A stretch of 64,000 bases of DNA from Calothrix sp. FI2-JRJ7 (GTDB lineage: Bacteria; Cyanobacteriota; Cyanobacteriia; Cyanobacteriales; Nostocaceae): contig JAHHGX010000084.1 in NCBI GenBank assembly GCA_019359675.1, forward strand, positions 81,304 to 145,303. The letters run 5' to 3'. Both the position numbers and the translations under genes were made by a program. The notes beneath the pieces were generated by a model. It searched no databases. It saw nothing but the letters and a program-made list of their open reading frames with translations, and was not told the origin of the DNA. Below are positions 7,979 through 16,641 of this stretch, one piece after another. Positions within the stretch are counted from its first letter, which is position 1. Every line of letters begins with the position of its first letter.

Positions 7979-9427
7979 ATGACCGCGACCTCACCACGGA
8001 TAGATACTAATGTATCAAATACATCCACATTAGAAAATTCAAATAACGCATCTGTCGCAAGTATGAATGCAGGTGGTAGTAGCGCAAATTACTTTGATGT
8101 TTTAGAAGCGTGGTATCCGGTACATTACGTTCGCGACTTAGATAAACTGGCGCCGACTAAGTTTACTTTGTTAGGGCAAGATATAGTGATTTGGTGGGAT
8201 AATGTTACGCAAAGCTGGAGTGTATTAGAAGATAAATGTCCACATAGATTGGCGTCGCTTTCAGAGGGTCGAATTAATCAAGATGGACTTTTAGAGTGTC
8301 CATATCATGGTTGGACTTTTGCCCCAAGTGGAGAATGTCAAACTATTCCACAGCAACCAGCATCTGGACAAGCACACACCTCAAAGCGTGCGTGTGTAAA
8401 ATTATTACCTACAAGCGTTTATCAAGGACTTTTATTTGTCTACCCAGGCAAACCAGAAAATGCACCTATTACTAAAGTTCCCATCGTTGAACCATTAGAC
8501 GAAACACTAGACGACTGGGTTTGTATTGATACATTTCGGGATTTACCCTACGATGCACTAACCCTTATGGAAAACGTGCTAGATGCTAGTCATGTACCAT
8601 ATACGCATCACCGTTCAGTAGGAAATAGAGCCAACGCGGCGCCAGTAGAACTCGAAGTTGTGGAAGCAGGTAAGCATGGATTTACAGGTAAATGGGAAGA
8701 AGGACCACGACGAGGTACATTAGGGCGCCAAGATACAACTTTTGTGGCGCCGGGTTTAATGTGGCATGATATAACTTCCAAACAATTCGGGCGAACGATG
8801 ACTGTTGTTTATGCCACCCCAATTCGTAAAGGTGAGTGTAGATTATTCGCACGCTTCCCATTCAAATTTTCTTCACCAATACCGCGCTTAATTTTCAAGG
8901 TAACACCACGTTGGTATTCACACATTGGACAAAATAGCGTTTTGGAAGATGACCAAATTTTCCTACATTTTCAAGAACGCTATCTTGAACAAGCAGGAGG
9001 AAGTGCAAATTATACCAAAGCTTTTTACTTACCTACTGCCGCTGATGCTTTTGTGACTCAATTGCGCCAATGGGTAAACGAGTATAAAGTCGAATTTTTT
9101 CCAGGACAAACACTGGCGCCTTCCAATAAAACGCGCGAACAGTTCATGGAGAGGTATCATTCACATACAGTACATTGCGGTAGTTGTAGTAAAGCATTGG
9201 CGAATATTAAAAAAATTCGGACTGCAATTGGATTTATAGGCGCCATCTCATGGGCATTAATACCAGTACTAAACCAATTTACCTCCACCACAGCAGCTAC
9301 AAGCATTACATCACTAACTTTTTTGGTTATTGGTTTCACATGGTACCGACTTGGTAAACTCGAACAACAATTATACCAAGGGCGCCTGATTCCTCCCCGC
9401 AACCTACCCGAAAAACCCAAAAAGTAA
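7979..9427 (+). CDS. Rieske oxygenase, pheophorbide a oxygenase/Tic55 family
   Basis: 482 residues. The Rieske [2Fe-2S] centre is CPHRLASL...CPYHGW (about residues 87-111). The mononuclear iron site is expected at ENVLDASHVPYTHH, with the typical N-x-x-D-x-x-H-x-x-x-x-H arrangement (about 198-211). The C-terminus has HCGSC (a CxxC-type motif seen in the PaO/PTC52/Tic55 group), then two hydrophobic segments. Known members oxidise chlorophyll breakdown products or protochlorophyllide; here the substrate is unknown. The first 35 residues are Ser/Asn/Thr-rich and poorly conserved in style. Membrane-bound at the thylakoid or inner membrane is likely. Confidence 0.85.
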   Translation: MTATSPRIDTNVSNTSTLENSNNASVASMNAGGSSANYFDVLEAWYPVHYVRDLDKLAPTKFTLLGQDIVIWWDNVTQSWSVLEDKCPHRLASLSEGRINQDGLLECPYHGWTFAPSGECQTIPQQPASGQAHTSKRACVKLLPTSVYQGLLFVYPGKPENAPITKVPIVEPLDETLDDWVCIDTFRDLPYDALTLMENVLDASHVPYTHHRSVGNRANAAPVELEVVEAGKHGFTGKWEEGPRRGTLGRQDTTFVAPGLMWHDITSKQFGRTMTVVYATPIRKGECRLFARFPFKFSSPIPRLIFKVTPRWYSHIGQNSVLEDDQIFLHFQERYLEQAGGSANYTKAFYLPTAADAFVTQLRQWVNEYKVEFFPGQTLAPSNKTREQFMERYHSHTVHCGSCSKALANIKKIRTAIGFIGAISWALIPVLNQFTSTTAATSITSLTFLVIGFTWYRLGKLEQQLYQGRLIPPRNLPEKPKK

Positions 9428-9436
9428 AATTTTATG

Positions 9437-9458
9437 GAACAGGCCGGAAAGCCTGTTC
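9437..9458. terminator. GAACAGGC/GCCTGTTC hairpin
   Basis: An 8-bp perfect stem with a 6-nt loop just after the Rieske gene stop, and just past the stop of the convergent small frame at 9462. A second copy of the same arm sequence occurs at 21462, so it is a dispersed hairpin as well as a possible terminator. Confidence 0.5.
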
Positions 9459-9461
9459 TAA

Positions 9462-9569
9462 CTACTTCTTCCAAGGCAGTTTCGTTCCCATCTCTGTGTA
9501 CGCAGAAAAAACAAGATAAACGATAAACACAAAAACACTAGCTACAAATATAACAACGTCGTTATCCAT
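9462..9569 (-). CDS. 35-residue single-span membrane protein
   Basis: ATG at 9569, TAG at 9462-9464. The product is a short acidic N-terminus (MDND), one hydrophobic helix (about residues 5-23), then a polar tail ending LPWKK. Size and layout resemble small subunits of photosynthetic complexes, but I cannot match it to PsbT, PsbN, PsbM, PsbI, PetM or PetN. No strong ribosome site is visible. It lies convergent to the Rieske gene and shares the hairpin at 9437 as a possible terminator. Confidence 0.5.
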   Translation of the reverse strand: MDNDVVIFVASVFVFIVYLVFSAYTEMGTKLPWKK

Positions 9570-9774
9570 ATGAATTAAGTACTAACAGATACAATAAAAC
9601 TTTACCATCAACAGAACTCAAGAAATATATAAAACCCTATCCTTTGATAGATTAAGCATATAGCAATCATGCGTTGAATAAGAAGTAATACTTGTTGTAT
9701 TTTCAAACCCTGATTAAATTTGAAAATGCAATTAGATAGATAAAATTTTACAGCAATAAAGGGTAATTTTTCAC

Positions 9775-10254
9775 ATGATTAACACACATGCATTGCGCGA
9801 AGCTGAACGCTATTGTGCTTTAGGTATCGGAATTTTATTTTTGGTTCTTGGTATAGCCGGATTTATTCCAGCTTTTGTTTCTATACCTGGAACTGACGTT
9901 TCTTTTGTTCCAGCGCAGGATGCACACAATGCTTATGCTGCTGGTTTTGGATATATCTTTGGACTATTTCCTACTAACTTTTTGCACAACCTTGTTCGTT
10001 GTACTGTTGGTTTATTGGGAATTACCTCTTATTTAACTCACCACGGTGCCAGACAATTTAATCGTATCTTCTTTGTTGCTTATGTCGTAATTGCGATAAT
10101 GGGTTTACTGCCATTTGCAAAGACATCCTTTGGTTTGATGCCATTATTTGGTTATAACGTATTTTTAAATGCAGCTAGCGCGTTTGCAGCAGCTTATTAC
10201 GGAGTTGTTATTCCAGCAAAAGTTGCAGGTGAACCTGTATCTGACAATATTTAA
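9775..10254 (+). CDS. Four-span membrane protein, DUF4383-like
   Basis: 159 residues with four hydrophobic segments (about 15-35, 60-80, 95-115 and 125-148). The pattern GIGILFLVLGIAGF, then FGLFPTNFLHNLVR, resembles DUF4383 integral membrane proteins, whose function is not known. The N-terminal REAERYCALG stretch fits cyanobacterial members. A perfect palindrome followed by a T-run lies directly downstream, so the gene is probably monocistronic. Confidence 0.7.
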   Translation: MINTHALREAERYCALGIGILFLVLGIAGFIPAFVSIPGTDVSFVPAQDAHNAYAAGFGYIFGLFPTNFLHNLVRCTVGLLGITSYLTHHGARQFNRIFFVAYVVIAIMGLLPFAKTSFGLMPLFGYNVFLNAASAFAAAYYGVVIPAKVAGEPVSDNI

Positions 10255-10281
10255 TATTATCTCAGGTTGATTGCCCATTCC

Positions 10282-10311
10282 TGTAGAGACGTTACATGTA
10301 ACGTCTCTACA
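10282..10311. terminator. Perfect 30-bp palindrome with T-run, bidirectional terminator
   Basis: Two 15-bp arms (TGTAGAGACGTTACA and its complement) with no spacer, followed by AACATTTTTTT on the plus strand. It sits between the convergent DUF4383 and squalene synthase genes. The core AGAGACGTTAC recurs as another palindrome at 50489, so it is also a dispersed repeat. Confidence 0.65.
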
Positions 10312-10319
10312 ACATTTTT

Positions 10320-11147
10320 TTAACCAGGATTGGAACCCATGACTTGTTGTAGGAGTGCAACTACATCGCTACGGCTAAGTTTTTGTTTACCATGTGCAAT
10401 GGCTTCTAGGGTGCCGTAAGCTAATGTTAGGGGTATTTGGCAAAAGTCTAGTGCTGGACTGTCGGGGGGAAGGGAAGCGTTGTAAGCCGAAGCTAAAGCT
10501 AAATTTTTACGTGCGTATGCTTGCAATTTGTTTGCATCCCAACCTTTGGGCGTAAAGGTGACACCACGAAGTGAGTCCTCGCTATAATTGCGAATGATAT
10601 TCACGGCTTGCAATCCTCTACCAAACCCAATTGCTAAAGTTCTGTTGGTTTGCGTCCCATCGTACCAAGCCCATAAATCTGATAGCAATAACCCAACGGC
10701 GCCTGCAACCCCAAATGTGTAACGGTCTAAGTCTGACTCGTCGTCTATTTTCCAGTTTCGTTCTGCCCAATATGCCATGCGGTCAGACATGGCAGCAGTG
10801 GCATCCCATATTCTAGGTGCAATACTTTCTGGCGCCAATATCAACCATTCGCGCAGTCGAAGAGTAACTTCAGGTAATTTATTCTCGTATCCAACAAATC
10901 CCTCTGTAAAAGCGTCAACTGCAAAACCATCAACTCCTGCCTGTAAAGTCAAACTAATATTTCGCAGCAGTTCAGATTTTGTTTGGTTATCAAGCTCTGA
11001 ATCATCTTCGATTTGGTCAATAGCACGCATACACAAATAAGCCGAAGCAACTGCTTCCTGCAACCCTCGTGGTAAACGAACTATGGGGATGTAAAAAGTC
11101 CGGCTAGTTTCCTTTAATAACTCTAAAGCGTCTGTACGTAAATCCAT
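10320..11147 (-). CDS. sqs: Squalene synthase (phytoene/squalene synthase family)
   Basis: 275 residues. It should condense two farnesyl diphosphates to squalene, the substrate of the neighbouring cyclase. The two Asp-rich motifs are RAIDQIEDD (about 41-49) and NIIRNYSED (about 184-192), and the RTFY entry motif is at 16-19. Phytoene synthase has the same fold, so the substrate is inferred from the squalene-hopene cyclase next door and from close resemblance to the cyanobacterial hopanoid-linked group. A good ribosome site (GAGGAGTG) precedes the ATG. Same strand as shc but separated by about 780 bp, so probably separate transcripts. Confidence 0.78.
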   Translation of the reverse strand: MDLRTDALELLKETSRTFYIPIVRLPRGLQEAVASAYLCMRAIDQIEDDSELDNQTKSELLRNISLTLQAGVDGFAVDAFTEGFVGYENKLPEVTLRLREWLILAPESIAPRIWDATAAMSDRMAYWAERNWKIDDESDLDRYTFGVAGAVGLLLSDLWAWYDGTQTNRTLAIGFGRGLQAVNIIRNYSEDSLRGVTFTPKGWDANKLQAYARKNLALASAYNASLPPDSPALDFCQIPLTLAYGTLEAIAHGKQKLSRSDVVALLQQVMGSNPG

Positions 11148-11411
11148 TCGTTACACTCCTCTGGTTATTTCCCCCACTTGCAGTTTCCTGCCTTCTGAAT
11201 ATTATTTATACATATTTAAGTAAAAATTAAGCATTATTAGTTAATTATAAAGTTTAGTTATCTTTGTCTTCTAGGTTACAGTTTATATGATTTTTGATGT
11301 CAGTACCAATTATGATTACTCGGCAGCAACCTATAAACTTTACTGTTTTTTAACAAAAGCAAGATACTAAAAAATTAAACTTTAGCTTTTTTACTGTATA
11401 AAATAATATCC

Positions 11412-11477
11412 AGAAACCCGGTTTCTACCCGAAATCGTTGTTTGATTACAAGATATCAATAAAGAAACCGGGTTTCT
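11412..11477. repeat. Pair of AGAAACCSGGTTTCT palindromes
   Basis: AGAAACCCGGTTTCT at 11412-11426 and AGAAACCGGGTTTCT at 11463-11477, 36 bp apart. The two are reverse complements of each other, so the whole could fold as one larger hairpin. Same family as copies at 7892, 26807 and 42131. Confidence 0.75.
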
Positions 11478-11848
11478 TAGGTTTCTTGCTATGAAGTAAA
11501 TGCATGTTATATTTAAAAATGCAACCACATTTACAATAGCTTTATAGAATTATTTTATACAACAATCGTTTACTAAAGTTGTGATAAGTTTTGAGTCAGA
11601 TGTCAACATGTCAAGTAATTGGTTATTTAATCTGTTTCTAAACTATGTGCATGAACTCCTTTATCGATAACATTAACTTTATAAAAGTTTCCCAGAGCAT
11701 ATCATGGTTTTCCATACTTGGGAATATTTTTAATGTATTGTACTGTAATGGAAGTGTGGTATGATTACTCGACTTGTAAGTAACTAGTGATTCTCGTCAT
11801 ATGTAATCAACACGTAAAAATAGTATTATATTTTACATAATAAAAAAT

Positions 11849-11908
11849 CTTTTGTAGCTAGCTAAAGCTGTATATATGTTAATAATTTATACAAGCTAGC
11901 CACAAAAG
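11849..11908 (-). terminator. Long inverted repeat after shc
   Basis: CTTTTGTAGCTAGC at 11849-11862 pairs with GCTAGCCACAAAAG at 11895-11908 (13 of 14). It lies 24 bp past the shc stop. Each arm ends in an A/T-run, so on the minus strand it reads stem then TTTTT-like sequence, which is compatible with termination. Confidence 0.45.
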
Positions 11909-11931
11909 AAGTAACGGTATGATGTATTTGA

Positions 11932-13839
11932 TTAAGCCATAAGTGCTTGATAGCGACCAAGAGCTAGTAAAGGAAAGTACTGTTGGTACAGGTGATATTT
12001 TAGATAAAAGTGACAGGGGAAACCCGTTCCTGTAAAATCATCTTCGTTCCAAGTGCCATCTGGAAGCTGAGTTGCGACTAAGTAATCTACACCACGCTTA
12101 ATAGCATCTGTAGAATATTTGCCAGTTGCTTGACCTGCTGCCATTAAACCTAGTAATGCCCAAGCAGTTTGCGATGCTGTACTGCGTCCTTTACCTTTTA
12201 AAGTTGGGTCGTTATAGCTGCGGCAAGTTTCACCCCAACCACCATCTGTGTTTTGACAACTTATCAACCAAGCGGCGCCACGTTGAATACTTGTTCTTTT
12301 AGACGGCGCCATACTAGCTAAAGCACAAAGAGCGCTGCTAGTACCATAAATGTAATTAACTCCCCAACGACCAAACCAACAACCTTCGGCTTCTTGTTCT
12401 TTGAGTAAATAATCAAGCGCACGGTCAAAGTCATGTTGATTGATTGACAAATCGCAGCAACCAAGCATTTCTAAAACGCGCGCGGTTACATCTGCTGTGT
12501 TGGGGTCTATCATGGCTTTGAGGTCGCCATAAGGAATCATATTGAGCCAATCAGCATCATTATTAAGATCAAATGCCGCCCAACCACCTTGTTTACACTG
12601 CATTGTTGTCACCCAATCAATAGCCCGCATCATTGCTGCTGTTTTTTGTTTCTCATTGGGGAGCTTTGCTAGTGCTAATGACATGACAACGACTGCTGTG
12701 TCATCTACATCAGGATAGAACTTATTATCGAATTCAAATGCCCAGGCGCCTGGTTTACCTTGGCGATTTTTAACTGCCCAATCACCATATTCCAAAATTT
12801 GCTTAGAAAGTAACCATTCACCTGCACTTACAATATCTGGATGGTCTGGCTCTAAACCTGACTCAATCAGCGCGCGTATTACCCAAGCAGTATCCCAAAC
12901 TGGCGAAACACAAGGTTGTACACGATAACTATCGGCAGTTTCTATTGCAAAATTATCAAGCGCTTTGAAACCACGCACGACTATTGGGTCGTTAACATCA
13001 TAATTCAACGCACGCAACGCCAAAAGTGAATTGAGCATTGCTGGAATAATTCCACCCCAGTCACCTGTAACTTCCTGACGTTCTAAAACCCACCTTTCCG
13101 CAGCTTGAATACCCTCTTCGCGGAACGGTACTAAACCCAAACTTTCGCCAAGTTTAAAAGCTTCATCCGCCACTAAAAAGATATCAGTCCAATCATTGCT
13201 ACGCGGTAACTCATACTTAACATTATCTATACCTTCTGTATATAGCTCATTAAGGCTAATACCAGGATTGGTAACGTACACAGGTTTTTTGTCTGTCACA
13301 ATCAGTAAAGGCACTGTACTAGAGCGTGCCCAACTTGACATTTCATAGATATTAAATATGAAATTATTTGGGAGTAACATTACCCAAGGAGGTAGCGAAG
13401 GAATACCACGCCAGCTATAACAGCCAATTAATGCTAGATGTAGCTTGGTAAAAACTCGCGTTTTGCTGATGCCGCCTAACCTTAAAATAAAATCGCGCGC
13501 TAACTTTAATACTGGGTCAGTTTCTGGAACCCCCAATAATTTCAGCGCCATATAAGCTTCTACGGAGGTGCTTAAATCTCCACCATCACCATAAAAAAGT
13601 TCCCAGCTACCATTAGGACGTTGTTGGGAACGGAGATATTTTTCAATTTTATGTAGGGGTCGATAGTTATCGGTACCCCAAATCTTATGAAGGAGGACGA
13701 CCTCCGCAGTTATAGTGACATTAGATTCTAATTCAGCCCACCAGTAGCCATCTGGGTATTGAATCGATAAAAGATAATTTTGACTCGCTGCAATTGAGTA
13801 AGGGACTTTTGATAAAGTAACCCGATTTTGAATTTGCAT
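11932..13839 (-). CDS. shc: Squalene-hopene cyclase
   Basis: 635 residues, the usual length. It cyclises squalene to hopene or hopanol at the membrane. The catalytic Asp motif reads DVDDTAVV (about residues 375-382), the DxDD signature that protonates squalene. Several QW repeats are visible, for example QQRPNGSW near the N-terminus and QNTDGGWGE, QLPDGTWNE near the C-terminus. The ATG is divergent from hpnB with about 117 bp between the likely starts. With sqs, hpnB, hpnG, hpnA and hpnH nearby, the assignment to the hopanoid pathway is firm. Confidence 0.95.
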   Translation of the reverse strand: MQIQNRVTLSKVPYSIAASQNYLLSIQYPDGYWWAELESNVTITAEVVLLHKIWGTDNYRPLHKIEKYLRSQQRPNGSWELFYGDGGDLSTSVEAYMALKLLGVPETDPVLKLARDFILRLGGISKTRVFTKLHLALIGCYSWRGIPSLPPWVMLLPNNFIFNIYEMSSWARSSTVPLLIVTDKKPVYVTNPGISLNELYTEGIDNVKYELPRSNDWTDIFLVADEAFKLGESLGLVPFREEGIQAAERWVLERQEVTGDWGGIIPAMLNSLLALRALNYDVNDPIVVRGFKALDNFAIETADSYRVQPCVSPVWDTAWVIRALIESGLEPDHPDIVSAGEWLLSKQILEYGDWAVKNRQGKPGAWAFEFDNKFYPDVDDTAVVVMSLALAKLPNEKQKTAAMMRAIDWVTTMQCKQGGWAAFDLNNDADWLNMIPYGDLKAMIDPNTADVTARVLEMLGCCDLSINQHDFDRALDYLLKEQEAEGCWFGRWGVNYIYGTSSALCALASMAPSKRTSIQRGAAWLISCQNTDGGWGETCRSYNDPTLKGKGRSTASQTAWALLGLMAAGQATGKYSTDAIKRGVDYLVATQLPDGTWNEDDFTGTGFPCHFYLKYHLYQQYFPLLALGRYQALMA

Positions 13840-13956
13840 GAAGTACTACTCAGACTTAACAATAGTATGGATGCGGCAATGAAAGATGCAAGTGCTATCT
13901 CTAACCAGAGAGAAAACGTATTCTCCCATGTAAAAGCAGTGATAAGCAAGGGTACT

Positions 13957-15117
13957 ATGACACTTATTGAATTGGTTGTTACATTTTTACCAGTTTTGAT
14001 TTGGATAGGATTACTGATTTTTCGAGGCGCCTTCTGGCAGGTGTCAGAAGTCATAGAGGATATGAGCATAGGGGATTGTCACCCTACAGTTTGCGCTGTA
14101 ATTCCCGCGCGTAATGAAGCTGATTTATTAGGGAAAACCTTAAAATCTATACTTTGTCAAGACTACTCAGGCACATTTAATATTGTTTTAGTCGATGACA
14201 ACAGCTGCGATGGTACAGCATCCGTAGCGTTGAAAACTGCTCAAAATCTTAATAAAACTCAACATTTACATATAATTAATGCTTTGCCACTGGCGCCGGG
14301 TTGGTCAGGTAAACTCTGGGCAGTTGAACAGGGAATTCGCAAAGCTAGCACATTTAACCCAGATTACTATCTTTTGGCAGATGCAGATATTGAGCATGAT
14401 TTCAGCAATCTCAACAGACTTGTTACAAAAGCAGTTCAACAAAACTTAGACCTTGCTTCTGTAATGGTACGATTACGATGCGAAAGCTTTTGGGAAAGAT
14501 TATTAATACCAGCGTTTGTATTCTTTTTCCAAAAACTTTATCCTTTCCGTTGGGTAAACGACCCTAATAAATCTACTGCTGCCGCTGCTGGTGGTTGTAT
14601 ATTAATTCGTCGTGACGCACTAGAACGCATTGGTGGAATTCAAGCTGTCAAACAAGCTCTAATTGATGATTGTGCATTAGCAGGCGCCGTAAAATCAGCA
14701 CAAAACCATCCTATTTGGTTAGGGTTAAGTTCTTTAATGCACAGCTTACGCGAGTATAATTCCTTAGATACAATTTGGGATATGGTAGCGAGGACTGCTT
14801 ATACTCAACTTAATTACTCGCCAATATTACTAACTGGTACTTTATTGGGAATGACTTTAGTGTATTTAATTTCACCAATAGCGTTAATATTTGGTTTAGT
14901 AACGAATAACTGGTTAATTGCAGGATTGGGTTTACTAGGGTGGTTACTAATGGCTCTAGCCTACTACCCAACAATTCGCTTCTACGAATGCTCACCTATT
15001 TATGCTTTTTGCTTACCCCTAATAGCATTTTTATACACTCTAATGACTATAGATTCAGCCTTGCGCCATTGGCAAGGACGGGGAGGCGCCTGGAAAGGCA
15101 GAGTTTATGAAATATAA
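13957..15117 (+). CDS. hpnB: Hopanoid-associated glycosyltransferase HpnB
   Basis: 386 residues from the ATG at 13957 (MTLIEL), which has AAGCAAGGG before it. The open frame extends to 13828 and into shc, but those extra residues look non-coding. GT2 fold: VCAVIPARNEADLL, then VDDNSCDGT and an ADADIEH metal site. GGCILIRRDALERIGG and the DDCALA stretch are the acceptor-side motifs. One membrane segment lies at the start and three to four at the end. HpnB is linked to hopanoid clusters, but its reaction is not established. The 3' end overlaps hpnG by 13 bp, convergent. Confidence 0.85.
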   Translation: MTLIELVVTFLPVLIWIGLLIFRGAFWQVSEVIEDMSIGDCHPTVCAVIPARNEADLLGKTLKSILCQDYSGTFNIVLVDDNSCDGTASVALKTAQNLNKTQHLHIINALPLAPGWSGKLWAVEQGIRKASTFNPDYYLLADADIEHDFSNLNRLVTKAVQQNLDLASVMVRLRCESFWERLLIPAFVFFFQKLYPFRWVNDPNKSTAAAAGGCILIRRDALERIGGIQAVKQALIDDCALAGAVKSAQNHPIWLGLSSLMHSLREYNSLDTIWDMVARTAYTQLNYSPILLTGTLLGMTLVYLISPIALIFGLVTNNWLIAGLGLLGWLLMALAYYPTIRFYECSPIYAFCLPLIAFLYTLMTIDSALRHWQGRGGAWKGRVYEI

Positions 15118-15785
15118 AAATCTAAATCTCTTGTCACATTCTCTAAAACCTTTAATCCTTGTAAAGAGCCATATATTAAACGACTAGCAGCGATGGGTTG
15201 ACGTAACATCCCTAAAGCCAATGGTAAAGGTAAAAGGGCGCCTTCCGGACTAAAAGCCGAATTTAAATTAGGCAAATTATGTTTACACCCATCGCTGACT
15301 ACCCTTAACATTCCCACTTTGAAACCAACCGAACTCAAAAATTCCAGCGCACTAAAACCTTCCATGTCAACGACAGAGGCGCCTGATTTTCCCAATGAAA
15401 TCTTCTCATCCTTGGAAAAAACAACACTATCACTAGTTAACGCCTTAACTATCGATACTTTCTGTTTCAAGCATAATTTTAATTGATTTCTATAATCATT
15501 ATCACAGTATAAAACTTGATCTTGATAAATACAAGATTCATAAAGCACAACATCCCCCACATCGTAATCAGGCTTTAAACTTCCACATAAACCCATTACC
15601 AATGCATATGGCTGAGAATCTTTAAGTAAATTTACAGAGTTATACCATTCTTGTAAATATTTAGTTACAGCTTTACCGCCTACTGGAATAGATATAACCT
15701 GTGAACTTGTCTTATTAACACGCTTTAAACCGTTACACACAGCTTTATATTCGGCGCCTTGTGGAACAAAAACGAAAACCCCCAT
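15105..15785 (-). CDS. hpnG: Adenosylhopane nucleosidase HpnG-like
   Basis: 226 residues from the ATG at 15785. The open frame continues upstream to 15836, but that stretch is a REP-like repeat arm, so the first methionine after the repeat is chosen. Nucleoside phosphorylase fold: VFVFVPQGAEYKAV, LVMGLCGSL (phosphate/ribose loop) and SVVDMEGFSALEF, the Met-Glu pair that holds ribose. In hopanoid synthesis this step removes adenine from adenosylhopane made by HpnH. A plain MTA/SAH nucleosidase is the alternative, but the cluster supports HpnG. Confidence 0.78.
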   Translation of the reverse strand: MGVFVFVPQGAEYKAVCNGLKRVNKTSSQVISIPVGGKAVTKYLQEWYNSVNLLKDSQPYALVMGLCGSLKPDYDVGDVVLYESCIYQDQVLYCDNDYRNQLKLCLKQKVSIVKALTSDSVVFSKDEKISLGKSGASVVDMEGFSALEFLSSVGFKVGMLRVVSDGCKHNLPNLNSAFSPEGALLPLPLALGMLRQPIAASRLIYGSLQGLKVLENVTRDLDFYIS

Positions 15786-15786
15786 G

Positions 15787-15813
15787 CAGCTCGTAATAAG
15801 CACTTCAGTGCTT
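15787..15813 (-). repeat. REP-like hairpin, left arm
   Basis: 27 nt identical in inverted orientation to 16542-16568. The hairpin AAGCACT-TC-AGTGCTT fills the 3' part. It lies immediately upstream of the hpnG ATG. Confidence 0.8.
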
Positions 15814-15836
15814 CCACCCATAACAAACACCATCAT

Positions 15837-16436
15837 CTAATCATTCCAACCCGCACCAAAATTTTCCACATAATACTTAACACAACAATCTAACAGCCAT
15901 TCCTTCCCATACTCCTGCAAATACCAATTGATGCTGCTTTGATTCCAATCAAAATTAGATTCAGCCCAACCATGCTTAACAAGATTGTTATGGATATAAT
16001 TAATTGTCGCATAGTATTGACGTTCAGAACGAATCGCGGTCAAAGTAAGAGTACCAAACTTTTCGTCCAGTAGTATTATCCGCAAGATTCCAAAAACGAG
16101 AAGTTCTACCATGAACAATGCGTAACGACTTGCCTACTACATCAAAGTTTTCTACATGGACTAAAATATGGTAGTGATTTGGCAATACAACCCAAGCCAA
16201 AATTTCTACGCCATTATTTATAAGTTCCTCAAATAGTAAATCAGTAAATCAAGTAGTTCCTGGCGCCTTGCTTCTGTGGACATATGATGTTTATGTTCGT
16301 AGCAAGCTGCTGTAATAAAGTATAGTTCTTGGTCGCGTATGGTGTGTGGTGGGGAGTGAGGAGGGTAACCGCGACTTAAGCGCTGTTGAACTAGTTCGGC
16401 TTTTTGCTCTGGTGTAAGTGTACGATATATATACAT
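15837..16436 (-). pseudogene. REP-associated tyrosine transposase (RAYT), frameshifted
   Basis: Y1-type single-strand transposase family that mobilises REP hairpins. The N-terminus is intact (YRTLTPEQKAELVQQRL...PHSPPH). An 8-bp tandem duplication (agtaaatc twice, at about 16222-16237) then shifts the frame; removing one copy restores ELLDLLFEELINNGVEIL. The HUH-like site PNHYHILVHVEN and GRKVWYSYFDR are in a second frame. Near 16050 a further shift leads to IRSERQYYATINYIHNN, which ends at 15837. Two frameshifts make it inactive. It is flanked by its presumed REP substrates. Confidence 0.85.
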
Positions 16437-16541
16437 TTTGGAAATGTATTGCTAGGTGTTACTATTAGTAGTCTTCCCAAAATTTTTGCGGCTGTTTATG
16501 TGTTTAGGGTTGAGAATTGTTAAGTAGTATTAAGTTGTGTT

Positions 16542-16568
16542 AAGCACTGAAGTGCTTATTACGAGCTG
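16542..16568 (+). repeat. REP-like hairpin, right arm
   Basis: Exact reverse complement of 15787-15813. It lies about 70 bp upstream of the RND transporter ATG, so it may affect that gene's leader. Confidence 0.8.
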
Positions 16569-16641
16569 TTTTGGCGTTGCTTGTATACCGAAGTTAGAAA
16601 TTAGTTTTAAAATCAAGAATTAGTGGCAACTCCAGTCAACG

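Larger units (their letters stand above)
11148..11931. other. 784-bp intergenic region, repeats only
   Basis: Very AT-rich and without a credible coding frame. It holds two facing AGAAACCCGGTTTCT palindromes (11412-11426 and 11463-11477) and a long inverted repeat at 11849-11908. The sqs promoter must lie within the first 200 bp. Confidence 0.6.
15787..16568. mobile_element. RAYT/REP unit bounded by perfect 27-bp inverted repeats
   Basis: CAGCTCGTAATAAGCACTTC... at 15787-15813 and its exact complement at 16542-16568 enclose a decayed RAYT transposase gene. Each arm holds a REP-style hairpin, AAGCACT/AGTGCTT with a 2-nt loop, next to a GTAATAA flank. The unit sits between hpnG and the RND gene and abuts the hpnG start codon. 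Confidence 0.75.

Noticed and set aside
13828..13956. Long N-terminal extension of HpnB overlapping shc
   Set aside because: It starts with TTG inside shc, lacks a ribosome site and does not resemble the family. The ATG at 13957 fits better.
15786..15836. Seventeen extra N-terminal residues of HpnG
   Set aside because: They are encoded by the REP-like repeat arm, so the start after the repeat is preferred.
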